Positions 33,385 through 43,759 of a stretch of 64,000 bases of DNA are shown piece by piece. The notes beneath the pieces are model-generated. The model saw nothing but the letters and a program-made list of their open reading frames with translations. It searched no databases and was not told where the DNA came from. This DNA is from Mesostigma viride (lineage: Eukaryota > Streptophyta > Mesostigmatophyceae > Mesostigmatales > Mesostigmataceae), in assembly GCA_009746045.1 (NCBI GenBank), contig RPFO01000629.1:62001-126000 (forward strand), given 5' to 3'. The translations under genes were made by a program, and so were the position numbers. Every line of letters begins with the position of its first letter. Positions within the stretch are counted from its first letter, which is position 1.

Positions 33385-35861
33385 GGTGTCTCCACGCTAT
33401 GATCCTCATAGATCTCCTCCCCACCAGAACAAAATTTCCCCCCCTCCAGTCGCACCCACAGGAGTAAGAGTGAGGTAAAGCCACATCTCCTTAGTAGCTA
33501 GTACTCTCAACCCATAGCCAGTGGCTTTTTATGAGCCAAGGCACACTATTTCTCCATAAGATGCCTGGGAAACCATCCACAGCCTTGATAGGGATAGCAA
33601 AAGATCCGTAATGCCTCACCAGCATTATGAACGGTATGCCCCAACTGGTAAAGCGTAGCACACGCTACCCCATGCAAGGTTTAGACGCAGCCCAATCCCC
33701 TGCACGCCCTGCTCCCCACACAAATCCCCCTCAGCATAACTGGTAAACTGGAGACTACCAGCATGCCTAATAATTCCACCCCTCTGCGTAGAATAAGCTG
33801 TAATAATCCTGGTATCAACTTCCCAAGATTGACAGCATAACCTAGCAGGAACAAACGCCATGGAATACGCATAAGGACAGAGGCCCAGCCAACCATAGAA
33901 GGGTGGGGGAGGCCTGTCTCTCAGCCCACTGACCCACTGGTGGCCTGCAGGGTCTCTCTATAACGGCGTCCTATGCACCTCATGACTAAAGATGGGATGG
34001 GCACTACAGCAAAGTGTCCAAGACGGAGTTGCATACAGGGCAGCTTGAGAGCAAACTGAAAGCAATCACCAATCAGGCAACTGATGTGCTCAAGCTTGGC
34101 AGGGCCCCCAGCAACAACATCACTCCCCGCAACCATCCAGGTGGCACTACCATGCAAGGTAATGTGGGCATTAGGATCGAAGGAGCCCAAGACAAGGTTG
34201 CACAAGTAGGGCAGCATAAGGGTATGCTGGATGAGGCCATCAGTCATCAAACAGATACACCCTCAGCTTGGCAGGGCCCTAGCAAGTAGACTGAACAATG
34301 TCCCCCTAGTCAAAGCATGGAAGGTAGTATCCATGTTCGTGAACCACGTAGACTGCCAAATAGTATTAATGTCAGTGTACCACGGATACTGATGCATATG
34401 AGGCAGGTTGTAAGGGTGGTAAAGGGCTGAATGGGTCCCTCAACAAACCCACACCTCTAAGCTCATGTGAGCCCCCGCCCAGCACCCAGTAGTCCAACTC
34501 CTCAATTAAGAGGCAACGGAGTGGGCACCATTGTCATCACTGTCATGCCAAAGATTCCAGCCGGCCCCACAGTTGTAGCTCCGTTGATCCCGCCCATCAT
34601 CCAACCCACAAGGACATCCTACCCATGCAAACATGATGCCAGACCCCCCGTGCAAGCAGTCCTATTCATACAACCATCATGCTGTGCAAGCAATCAGCTC
34701 AAGGGCGGATGGTGTACTATCAAGACAACAAGCCATCCTGGCACCATGCAAGCAAGGATAAGTCCATAGCAGGGCAAAGCAAGGGTAGGAGGTTACTCAT
34801 CTGCACACGGCTGGCTTGATGTCCACCAGCAGGCAGGACCCAACACAGCGTCAGGAGCAAGCACCAGCATTACAGATACGCGTCACTTGGGCGTCCCCAA
34901 GTCACCAGAGTCCCAGCGGCCACCATGCAGTGCTTGATGAAGTCTCCACCATTGAGTGCTTGCAGTCACCACCAACAGCACTAGTCAACCACCAGGATAC
35001 TCTCCAGCGTCGCCTCCATGCACCATGTCCGCCATTGACAAGTTACCAATCCCCCACTGGCCTCAAGTCCCCAATAGGCTACTGCCACCACGCCCAATCA
35101 GCGTTGGACCACCCCCACATGTGGGTAGTCAACACAGCGGTTGCCTGACTGGACAACCAAGACTAGCTGCTTGCGCCGGTCACGCGATGGGGAAGTGACT
35201 AAGCTGCTTTAAGGAGGCCTGGAACGGACACCAATGAGCCTGGCTCCAGAAGCTGCTTGGAAGAATGACCACATGCTGTCAACTTCCCGGACTGAACGTC
35301 AATCAGCTGCCAGAAGGAGCCAGCAACCTTCACTATGGCACTCAGAAAAACTGCCTAGTAGGCAAACCACAGACTGCCAACCTGTCAAGACAGCTGACTC
35401 TAACATGGCTACTACCAAGTGCCAGGTAGCCAGAACTCCTAAGCCTAAGGAGTGACAAGGGCCTGAGGTGGTCCAACAGCCCGCACAACTGCCCAAAAGT
35501 CAAGAGAATGGGCCTAAAAGCGCCTTGCCCAGTGTCAAAAATTCTGATCTGAGAACTATATCAGATATATTCACAGATAAGAACTATGACAGCAGCCCTG
35601 GTGTCCATACTTGCTGTCCTAGTGCACCTCCTAGGCCCAACAGGGGCCATCTGCCAACAAGCAGTGGTAACCATCATGTCCTCGGAGAAGTAAATGTGTG
35701 GTCACAATGGTCTGGCGCAGGTAAGGGCCCCAACTGGCAAGTGACCCACACCCCACTTGTAAGGGGACGTTGTCAAGCAAGTGGTCCACCCCCTCTGGGA
35801 ACGTGTGTCAAAGGACACCGTCTGGCAAGTGGGCAACCCATGCAAGAGACCCCTGGCAACT

Positions 35862-36120
35862 CATGGGTGCCCGTGTGATACCCTCCGGGGGACAACCTAC
35901 TGCAGGTATCCCGATGTCCCCTGATGTGGTGGCATCTACCATGCCATATGCCTCCATGATAGCATCTGGCAACCCTTTGGCAGACCTGGGATATCCAACT
36001 CATGTGATACCCTTTTGGGGACAACCCACTGCAGGTATCCCGATGTCCCCTGATGTGGTGGCATCTACCATGCCATGTGCCTCCATGATAGCATCTGGCA
36101 ACCCCTTTGCAGACCTGTGA
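35862..36120. repeat. 129-bp tandem duplication in LTR element interior
   Basis: Two adjacent copies of a 129-bp segment (GTGATACCCT... to CAGACCTG-GATATCCA) differ at a few bases. The shared tail motif CCCGCA-AAA-TT-CTCAGGGTAAC also recurs near 36130 and 36270. Confidence 0.85.
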
Positions 36121-37457
36121 TATCCACTCCCCCGCAGAAATTTTCTCAGGGTAACTAGACACAGCTGTCCAAGTATGATAGTGGAAACCCCGTACCTGCT
36201 GTTGTTCTGCCCTGGCATGTGTGATGCCGTCTGGAAATTACATTGCAGACAGCCAGGATGTCCACTCCCCCGCAAAAAATTGCTCAGGGTAACCAGACGT
36301 AGCTGCCACCAATCTGGACCACTCTGGACAACTCCTAGGGAGCTCGCCCTTTCCATAGTACCATGTTGATAGTGGGAACAACTCAGATGCCGTTGTTCTC
36401 CTCCCCACCAAAACCAAACCACCATCCACGTGGGAGGAACCAAAGCTCCACCTAGAACGCCTCCACTGTCATGTTGCTCAACAAGAAAAGGAAGAGTTTC
36501 CCTCACAACTGAAATAAATGTTTGGCGACGCGTGAATTAAGAACGTGCCACAGTCCTTAAACAGCTAGGGTAGGCTGCCCATGCAAAAAGAAAGGCAGCC
36601 ATGAATCCCTACTGTCCGCTCATCCGGAGCCACCCTCAAAAGACACGAGGTGTAACCTGAGCCACACCGTAACAATGTCGTCAAAGAAAAGCAGCACCGG
36701 GAAAAAAACAACCTGAGACAGCGACGTAGTCAGGCGGTCGCGGTGGTGGTCGTGCGTGCAGCCGCAACCCGGAAGCCGGGTGATAGGTGCCGTCGGCAGC
36801 AACAGTGCGTCGGCTCAGCCATAACCCGTAGCGCCATGTCAGCCTGGCGGAAAACAGAGCCGGCAGGAAAAAAAAACAGCTCCTAGCAGGATTCTGGAGC
36901 CGGACCTGCTGAGCTACTGGACCAACACTCCGCATTGCCCTGCTCGAAACGTAGCAACACTTGCGTAATGCTAATATATAAAGATGTTTGGAGCTAGGAG
37001 GAGACTGCGGCGTCAGCAGCCACGACAGACAGGGCGGTGGTCGGACTTCAGCACGATGCGGCCAGCCAGCCGACAGCCCGTAAGTAAGTACGCTTGTCTA
37101 TGAAATATTGCACGAATCCAAATAGTTGACGTCTGGGAGTAGATGAAAAAACCCTTTCATCACCGGTCGTCCGTTGAGCTGCTAAAGATGTGGTTGCATC
37201 TTCAACTCTCTTACTTCATAACGGTGGTTGTGTCTCCGGGTTACTCATCACTCCATGGGTCGCGCATGCCGGACTGGGAAGACGTTAGAGACTTGTGAGC
37301 TCAAAGCAGCTCTCAGAGCAAGACTGTCACATAAGGATGAGTCACACTCTAAAAACTGTCCGAACACACAGCATAACGTACCCTCTCTGGGTCGGGCATG
37401 ACTTTCATTGTTAACCGTGAACTAATACTATCAAGATCACCAACACCTAGGTAGAAA

Positions 37458-37469
37458 CCTCCGATACCA
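37458..37469 (-). other. Primer-binding site of LTR retrotransposon
   Basis: The complement reads TGGTATCGGAGG, one base from the LTR. Ten of twelve positions match the usual initiator-Met-tRNA site. This fixes the element's minus orientation. Confidence 0.8.
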
Positions 37470-37470
37470 A

Positions 37471-38167
37471 TGTAACGACTAAAAATGTTGTGTTTGCAAC
37501 AGCCTCAGTTTCAACATTGATGTGAAAAGATCTTTATACCTGGGTTGGAGTCGCGACAGATAACTTCACGTCCAGAGAAGCAATGAAGATGGATCTTCAA
37601 CAGTTAAGGGAATGAGTCCCCACCCTTGTTAGACACAACAGACAATGTTATATCCAAGTCGACTATCTGTTGAAGTTATAGTTGACTTTTAGCGAGGGTT
37701 GTTTGATTGATGAAACAAGGAATCCCTTGAATTACACCATAGCTTTAGCTTTCTTACACGCACACATGCACGGCCGCCACAATCAGTATAAAAGTCATCG
37801 TGCACGCAGAGTCGGCTCAACCCTAACCCGAAAGAACCAATCAAAAGTGAGGATCACTCAAGGTAAGATCCTGTCCTCAGAATCCACAACACAGCACAAG
37901 GCCAGCACTACAGAATCTCCGTGACCTGGAACCAGATCCACCAGGTACGACAGTCTTAAAGAGAATCTATGACTGGCTGAACTAAACCATACAAAGTACC
38001 CCACGTGGATCAGGCCACGACCAATGAGGGTAGAACAATAATTCGACAGATCTCAGCAGGCCTATACTCATACGTCGAAGCCTCCTAACTATCCAAATAA
38101 TTGTCCCCAAGAACTCATGATAAGGTCACCAGTAGGAAAACTTTGGATGTAACATTTGGTTGTTACA
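37471..38167 (-). repeat. LTR (5' LTR in element orientation)
   Basis: 697 bp, same sequence as 30698-31394. It adjoins the primer-binding site on its left and the CATGG target duplication on its right. Confidence 0.95.
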
Positions 38168-38345
38168 CATGGCCTACCCTGCATATATGTAAGGTTGTGA
38201 TATACCAACCCGAAGGGCAACTCATGGACATGCTTGGCCCCCAAGGACAGCCATTGGATATGGGTGGGTTGGATGGCATCTGGTTTGCAAAATTGTGAAG
38301 TTACAGCCGATGCATCGGCAGTATTTCTGCCCATTTAGGGGTTAA

Positions 38346-39981
38346 TGCCATACGCGGTCACACGCGGAGCCCCAACAGACTTGGGGGTGGTCTCCTTCAT
38401 CACTACTTGCCATCGATCCTTGCGTACCATCTGCCTCCATATTACAGACAAACCAGGAGGCTGCCCGGGTGTGAGCCCGTCACGTCTAGTGTAGCACATG
38501 TCCATGCCGAGTATATCACGAAAAGTCCACGGGTGGCGGCCCTGCCGCGCGCGGCCTGGGGCACGCCAGGTGAGGACATATCGCCCAGGCTGGGCGGGCT
38601 TGGTGCCAGCTAGTCTATCTGATGTGTCTACCTTATCTGTGCGGGCCAGGTGCCCGGCTAGGCCCAGGCGCCTGTGCCTAATAATGTGGGAAACATAGGG
38701 CAAATCAGCGTACAAATCCTCATTACTAATGTGCAAACCAAAGGGGATGTTAAGGGCCGGCCTTGCGCAGCATCTTGGTGACGTTGCCGTCGAGTCGTTG
38801 CTCCAGCTCCTGCATCAGTGTCCAGGTCTCTGATTTCCGTAGGTCAGGATCGTCAGAATGACGACCTTGAAGAGGTCACGCTTGACGATCCGGGGTAGGG
38901 CGGGGTTGCTCCACCAGCGGCGGTGGTCATGGAGTTGCGCCCACGCCATGCCGATCCGTGTCGTCAGGTCGTCTTCGCAGTCGGGAAGCCAACTGCTGAG
39001 CAGCTTGAAGCGGCCTGAAGTAGGGTAGTTGACCTCGGTGCCCTGGTACAAAGACTCTAATGACCTGTGTGTGGAGAACCCTACATTCAGGACCTGTCGA
39101 AGCATCCTCAGTGTAACCCGTGCCGTCCAGCTTGGCGGCCAGTGTGTCCGTGAGTGTCCCTGCCTCGGCGCCATACGGAAGGCACCGTGAGGACTAGGAC
39201 CTTGAAGAGTGCATTCGCTAGCGGTGCTCGCGGCCAGGTCCTTCGAGTGCCAGTAGGTTTTGAGCGAACGAAGCCTAGCCCAGGCCAGGCTGATGTGGAT
39301 GTCCACATCGTCGGCGGTGTCGGGGAGCATGCTCCCCAGCAGTTTGAAGCGATCACGGAACGGGACCTCCGTCCCGTCTAGCAGCCGGGGCTGCGGTGGG
39401 GCACTGGTAGCCCCGATCGCCATCGCCTCAGTTTTGACACTAATCTCCAACCCCACCGCCCGCGCCTCCAGGCCCAGACAGTCCAGCCAGGTCTGAATTT
39501 GCTCGGGGCGCTCGATGAGGGTGGTTTCATCCGCATAAATCAGGTCGGACAGGCGTTAGCCAGGTCCACCGCCGGCATATTCGCGATCGTTAAGGATGTC
39601 CAAGCCGGGCTCGAAGCAGTAAAGCGTGCCCGTGCCTGGCGGATGACGTGTCTATCATCGGGCGCGGAATACAGATAATCCCAGAAGCCCTGCATCCTCA
39701 AGCAATGTGTCACATAGGTCCGGGTCGCGCCGCAGACCGGTGCGGGGCGCGCGCAAGTTTGCCAGTGGGTTGCGACGGGACAAGCGGACCCTGCCATAGG
39801 CCGGGAGGAGGTGTCTACCCGGTTGGCCAGTCCTAAGCCCGCCCGCAGGGCCCACATCGGTGTTCACCTGGTCTGTGCGGGCAATCTTGATGGCCGGCAA
39901 AGAGGAGACGGCGGTGTCGGATGGTATGGGTGAGAATTAGAAGACCATCGGGGTTAACACTCAGTGACTCCCCAACGGGAG
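38346..39981 (-). mobile_element. Mosaic LINE copy made of three ORF2 pieces
   Basis: Read on the minus strand, piece 1 (39981-~39655) encodes an ORF2 C-terminal region (TIRHRRLLFAGH) of a second LINE family. Piece 2 (~39650-39060) encodes its RT region from IRQARARF through YADE to LESLYQG. Piece 3 (39056-38346, continuing at 29162-29016) encodes family C from EVNYPTSGRFKLL to the 3' end. All are in the same orientation, but piece 2 restarts upstream of where piece 1 ended and piece 3 restarts upstream of where piece 2 ended. The RT active-site box reads YADE instead of YADD. The copy is dead, with stops and frameshifts. Confidence 0.75.
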
Positions 39982-41609
39982 CCCGTGTTTTTTTACAACG
40001 CGATGTATCGCGTTGTAGGGTTAGAACGCGATGTATCGCGTTGTAATCTGACACGTGGCAGGCACAGTAGATACGAGATTTTCGGTCTGAAACTCGGTGG
40101 ACGGCCTCCTTACATCCCGTAGAACTCAAGAAAAAATCCTGGTATTTTTTGGATTTTTTTTGTGACAGCTGCAAACAAATATGTACCACTGAAATCAGGC
40201 ATTTTCGCGGGACGAAGGTGAAGACGACGGCGATGGCGGCAGGTAGATCTCGCCAGTTTTCGCGCGAATTTCAGTGGCTGTTGGGTGGCACGACCATGAT
40301 GATGCGTTCAAAGGTTGATAATTAGGTTTCTACGAGTTTGTTGAGGTACTGGGGCAAAGGAAACGTAGATTTTTCCAGTTTCTCACCCAACTTTCATGCG
40401 GAAACCCTGGAAACCGGCATACATATTATTACGTCAAGACTCGGGTCTGCTGCGGCACCATGCTTGGTATTTCCATGGTGTTTCGACTTCTTAACACATG
40501 TTTATTCATTCCGAACGCCCGGACTCTCGGCTAAACCGAGATTTGTGCAGACTTTTATTGGGTAGCTCCGGGCATGATGGTGCCTGCAAATAGCGGAAGG
40601 CGTGACCGTGGCTATTGCTACGGTATATGCTGTATTTTCCTGGAAATGGCCTCTGCCACCGGCCGCTCAATAGTGCTTGCAGGCGTAAGTATATCGTGTT
40701 TCTACCTAGTTTCTGCCAGTTTTCCACTTATTTCTACCGACCTCTGCTCAGCCTCTCTAAGACCGCCATCCTACTCGACGTTGCTTGCATGTCAGCCATA
40801 GCAGGTTGCAGTTGTGCAGTATTTAGGTGCTGTATACGTCGTCAAGCCGTGAATATATCGTGAGGATTGGATATTGATGGTTTATACTGCGTTGATTGTG
40901 CAAGAAGATCAGCTAGGTGCCCATAATCATGATGTATAATCATGTGTTGTTAGCATCTTGCCACCATTTGCTAGCATGCATTCCAGCGTCATCTTTGCCT
41001 GCATGTAAGCTCATGGATCACTCAACCTATCCAAGCCTTGCATTACACATGCCTCTTTCTTTCAGGATTGCACACGTTATGGAATGAAAACCCAGTGCCT
41101 CCCTTCCCACGAGGCATGTGCTCAACACGTTGTGAGAGTGGATGATGCTTTGGCTATGGCTGCCTGATTCAGTCATATAATGTCATCCAGTCATGATGTT
41201 TGATGCATGTTTGATGCTGTATAACTTATACAACTCCTATTTTCAACGTGTTGACCCTCCTAGCTCATGATATCCCCGTTTATGGGGCTCGTGTCGTTGT
41301 GTCATGTTGTGAAGGGCTCTCATTTTCCCCACTGCGTTGTACTGCATGCGTTGTAATTGTAATGCTAATAAAAAATAGCTCCAGTGGCCCAATGGGCCTG
41401 AGTTTTGTTTCACAGAGCCTGCATATGTTGCCCATACCTCGTGCAAGAAGCCAGATTTTTTTCATGAACCATTTGCGAATAAGCACATGACTTGTGACCT
41501 AGGGTCAACAAATCGCGGTCATGGTCAGACCCCCCTGTATTCAAACCAGTGTATCTCTCTAATGAATTAGCATTTTGTAGGTCTAGTTGCGCCCACGCCA
41601 TATATGCCA

Positions 41610-41742
41610 CGAGCGGACATGGCTGACGGCGGAGCTCAGAACTTTTGCGTCTGAGCCCCAAATTCAGTCAGGCTACTTGCATCAGATGCGTCTTTTCAAG
41701 ACGCATCTGCTAGTATAATCGGTTACGGCTGTAACGCAGTAT
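41610..41742 (+). promoter_or_regulatory. LINE 5' UTR / probable internal promoter
   Basis: The block ATGGCTGACGGCGGAGCTCA through CAGTATT is shared with LINE-B at 52590-52713. It contains a perfect inverted repeat (arms GATGCGTCTT and AAGACGCATC, 3-nt loop, 41685-41707) just before TATAAT. The 168-bp 5' monomers of LINE-C have the same order of elements. Promoter function is inferred from position and conservation. Confidence 0.5.
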
Positions 41743-41743
41743 T

Positions 41744-43199
41744 TTGCAAATGCCACCAAAACGCAGCCTTGACAAACATTTTGAGCTGTCGTCGGCATTC
41801 CCGTCGACAGCAGCACGTGCGACATCAACTCCTGCGGACGCCAACCTTTTTGCGCCGATCGAAGCTCTCCCCCCCGGTCTGCCTCCCTCGACGCAGTGCT
41901 CTACGCCAAATTCGTCGCCCATTCCCAAGAAAACCCGAACTTCCCATACCAAATGGGACGTCCGCCGCTTCGGCGCCGGCCAGCGGGATTTTTGCATCTT
42001 GGAAATCTTTACGCTCACGAAGGAACAATGTGACGATGTTATCAAGTTCCTGGCCCGCCATGACGAACTTTTCCTGCCTACCCCTGGCGACAAGGTCACC
42101 AAGCCCGCCTGGGAATGGCTGCTTCAAGAACCGGAGGCGTACTTGAAGGCAGTCATCATGTGCAGCTACCTGCGCTGCGACGCCCACGACATCACCCAGA
42201 TTGGCTACGCTGGCCTCCGGAGCCTCCTGCATGAGCGCAGACGGGCAGCCACAGCAGCTGCAGCATCCTCGCAGAGCGGCACCTCCCCCAGCACGGACTC
42301 CATCCAGGCTGCAGTGGCGGAGCAGCTGGCGCCGATGGCTGAGCAGCTCGCCGCCCTGAACGCGCCTGACGGCCCACTCAACACTCTCTCGGCCAAGGTC
42401 AACAACATTGAAGCCAGAGTCGCACTTAAGCTCCAGCCACAGTTTACTGCTACGCAAGAGCACATTGCCACCAAAGTTTCCGAGGTCACAGCCACTGTGA
42501 CCGCCCGCCTTAACCAGGTGGAAGGCCGAGTCAGCCAAGGCACCGTGAAACTTGAGGCGATTGCTACCAAGGTAGACGCCCTGGCCACACAGATCCTCGA
42601 GATCGCCGAGCGAACGGCCACCATCCGCCGCCCAACCTGCCAGTAGGGCTAGCGATGACCCCTCGACTCGCGCCTCCTGGGCGGACCTGCTCAAGAGCCA
42701 GGCATCCTCTACCACGACCGCCATCACCACCAAGCTCCAGGAGCTGGAAGACACGCGCCGCGAGGCCGCTGACCGCGACCGTCGCCGCTGCCGGGTCATC
42801 CTCAGGCGCTTCGACATGCTGCCGGAGGAGACCCCAGACTCTCTTCTCGACGAGCTGAAGAAACAGCTCTTGGCGCGCATGCAGCTGCCAGGTGCGATAC
42901 TGCAGGGCGCCTACCGCCTGCCCCATCCACGGGCCAAGGCTGGGCCCCCTCCAGTGGTCCTCACCTTCAGCGACATCACAGCCCGAGTTCGGTTCCTCTC
43001 TCGCCGCAAGAAGCTGGTGGACACCTCCTGGTCGCTTGACGACGACCTGACGCCAGCCCAGCAGCAGCAACGCCGCGATCAGTGGCCCGACTACATCCGC
43101 CACAAGACCAACCCCGAGAAGCCCCAAGTGTACTGGCGGGGCGGGGACCTCTATGTCAACAAGAAACTGTGGAAGCCCCCCCGGGCTTCCCCGGGATAG
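41744..43199 (+). pseudogene. LINE ORF1 protein (L1 ORF1p-like), one frameshift
   Basis: Nucleic-acid-binding ORF1 protein of a LINE. The frame 41744-42646 (300 aa) has a Pro/Ser-rich start, a helical block (EQCDDVIKFLARHDEL) and a long heptad-like coiled coil (about residues 215-290), as in trimeric L1 ORF1p. It runs into TAG at 42644-42646. The next frame continues (SWADLLKSQA, then an RRM-like part RLPHPRAKAGPPPVVLTFSD, then SLDDDLTPAQQQQRR--WP) and stops at 43197-43199. The last block matches the C-terminal domain of L1 ORF1p. A single indel near 42630 explains the break. The minus-strand open frame over the same bases is a shadow. Confidence 0.85.
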
Positions 43200-43759
43200 A
43201 GCACTCCAGCTAGTTGTCTAGATGGGGGCAATCGATGATGGGATAGCTTAGGCATTACAGCACTTGAAACGATATTAGCGCACAGCGTTATAGTACCTTC
43301 AATTAGCTCTGGCACCTTGTGGCCATCAGCTTGCGCCTTAATTAGCCGACGTCTTGAGCCCACCTCACATTTGTAGCATAAGCTATGCGTCAGCCTACCT
43401 ATGGTATTGCACTGGTTGTATTGCACCCACAGTGTTGCGCCCCGGCCCCATGCCGTGGAGAGAGCGCTCTGTGGCCTGCCCACCTGCGGCAGTGAGAGAA
43501 GCTAGGGCGCCCTCCCTCCTTCTCACTGTGTATATAGGGTTGAAGGTTCCTTTACTCTGTATTGGCACCCACGTGACGCAGTCACGTGCTTATTAATTAA
43601 TTAATTTGTAGGTCTGAGTAGCTCAAAAAATCCTTTGATTTATGGGCTTTCAGGAAAGTATACACATGACTATGAAAAAAAATTTTCCCTAGATGTTATG
43701 ACGTGTTCTAGAAATAGCTTACAACGCAGTATATCGCGTTCTAAAAAAAAACACACGGG

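Larger units (their letters stand above)
30698..38167 (-). mobile_element. LTR retrotransposon with identical-looking LTRs and decayed Gypsy-like interior
   Basis: Two 697-bp LTRs bound by TGTAAC...GTTACA enclose 6,076 bp, with a CATGG target duplication (30693-30697 and 38168-38172). Orientation is minus. The primer-binding site TGGTATCGGAGG (37458-37469, complement) is close to the initiator-Met tRNA site TGGTATCAGAGC. The polypurine tract GAGGGGGAGATA (31395-31406, complement) abuts the other LTR. No interior frame exceeds about 170 codons. Remnants at 33009-33384 resemble the Ty3/Gypsy RT-RNase H junction. LTRs without visible differences beside a dead interior suggest recent mobilisation by another element's proteins. 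Confidence 0.92.
29167..38341. mobile_element. TTAA-flanked TIR transposon, itself split by an LTR element
   Basis: The left end TTAA|CCCCTAAATGG (29163-29177) and right end CCATTTAGGGG|TTAA (38331-38345) form an 11-bp perfect inverted repeat with imperfect extension (CTGCCGAT; GTTACAGCCGA-CGTCGG versus its counterpart). The flanking LINE halves fit together across it. Without the LTR element it is about 1.7 kb (29167-30697 plus 38173-38341). The TTAA target and CCC start are like piggyBac ends, but no transposase was recognised and the sequence appears non-coding. Confidence 0.75.
41585..43604 (+). mobile_element. Full-length ORF1-only LINE, family A (HAL1-like)
   Basis: This 2,020-bp element is flanked by an 11-bp target duplication TTTGTAGGTCT (41574-41584 and 43605-43615). 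Layout: ~160-bp 5' UTR, ORF1, ~400-bp 3' UTR, the hairpin CACGTGACGCAGTCACGTG and a TTAA/TAAT tail. There is no trace of endonuclease or RT. A second copy in the importin intron has the same ORF1-to-3'UTR junction, so the family spreads in this form. Compare the mammalian HAL1 (half-L1) elements, which also encode only ORF1. Confidence 0.9.
39982..43759. mobile_element. Possible TIR element with palindromic subterminal repeats
   Basis: The left end reads CCCGTGTTTTTTTACAACGC. The right end complement reads CCCGTGTG, a T run, then AGAACGCGAT. The left end carries two palindromes (arms ACAACGCGAT / ATCGCGTTGT) at 39994-40045, and the right end one imperfect version at 43720-43742. The ORF1-only LINE 41585-43604 would be nested inside. 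No target duplication or transposase was found, so the two ends may be unrelated copies. The rest of 40046-41573 shows no gene. Confidence 0.4.

Noticed and set aside
39968-39981. A further LINE tail hairpin (CTCCC-CAAC-GGGAG)
   Set aside because: Here the bases are part of an ORF2 coding remnant on the minus strand and no TAAT tail follows.
41825-42880. 351-codon minus-strand open frame
   Set aside because: Antisense shadow of the LINE ORF1, which has the recognisable domains on the + strand.
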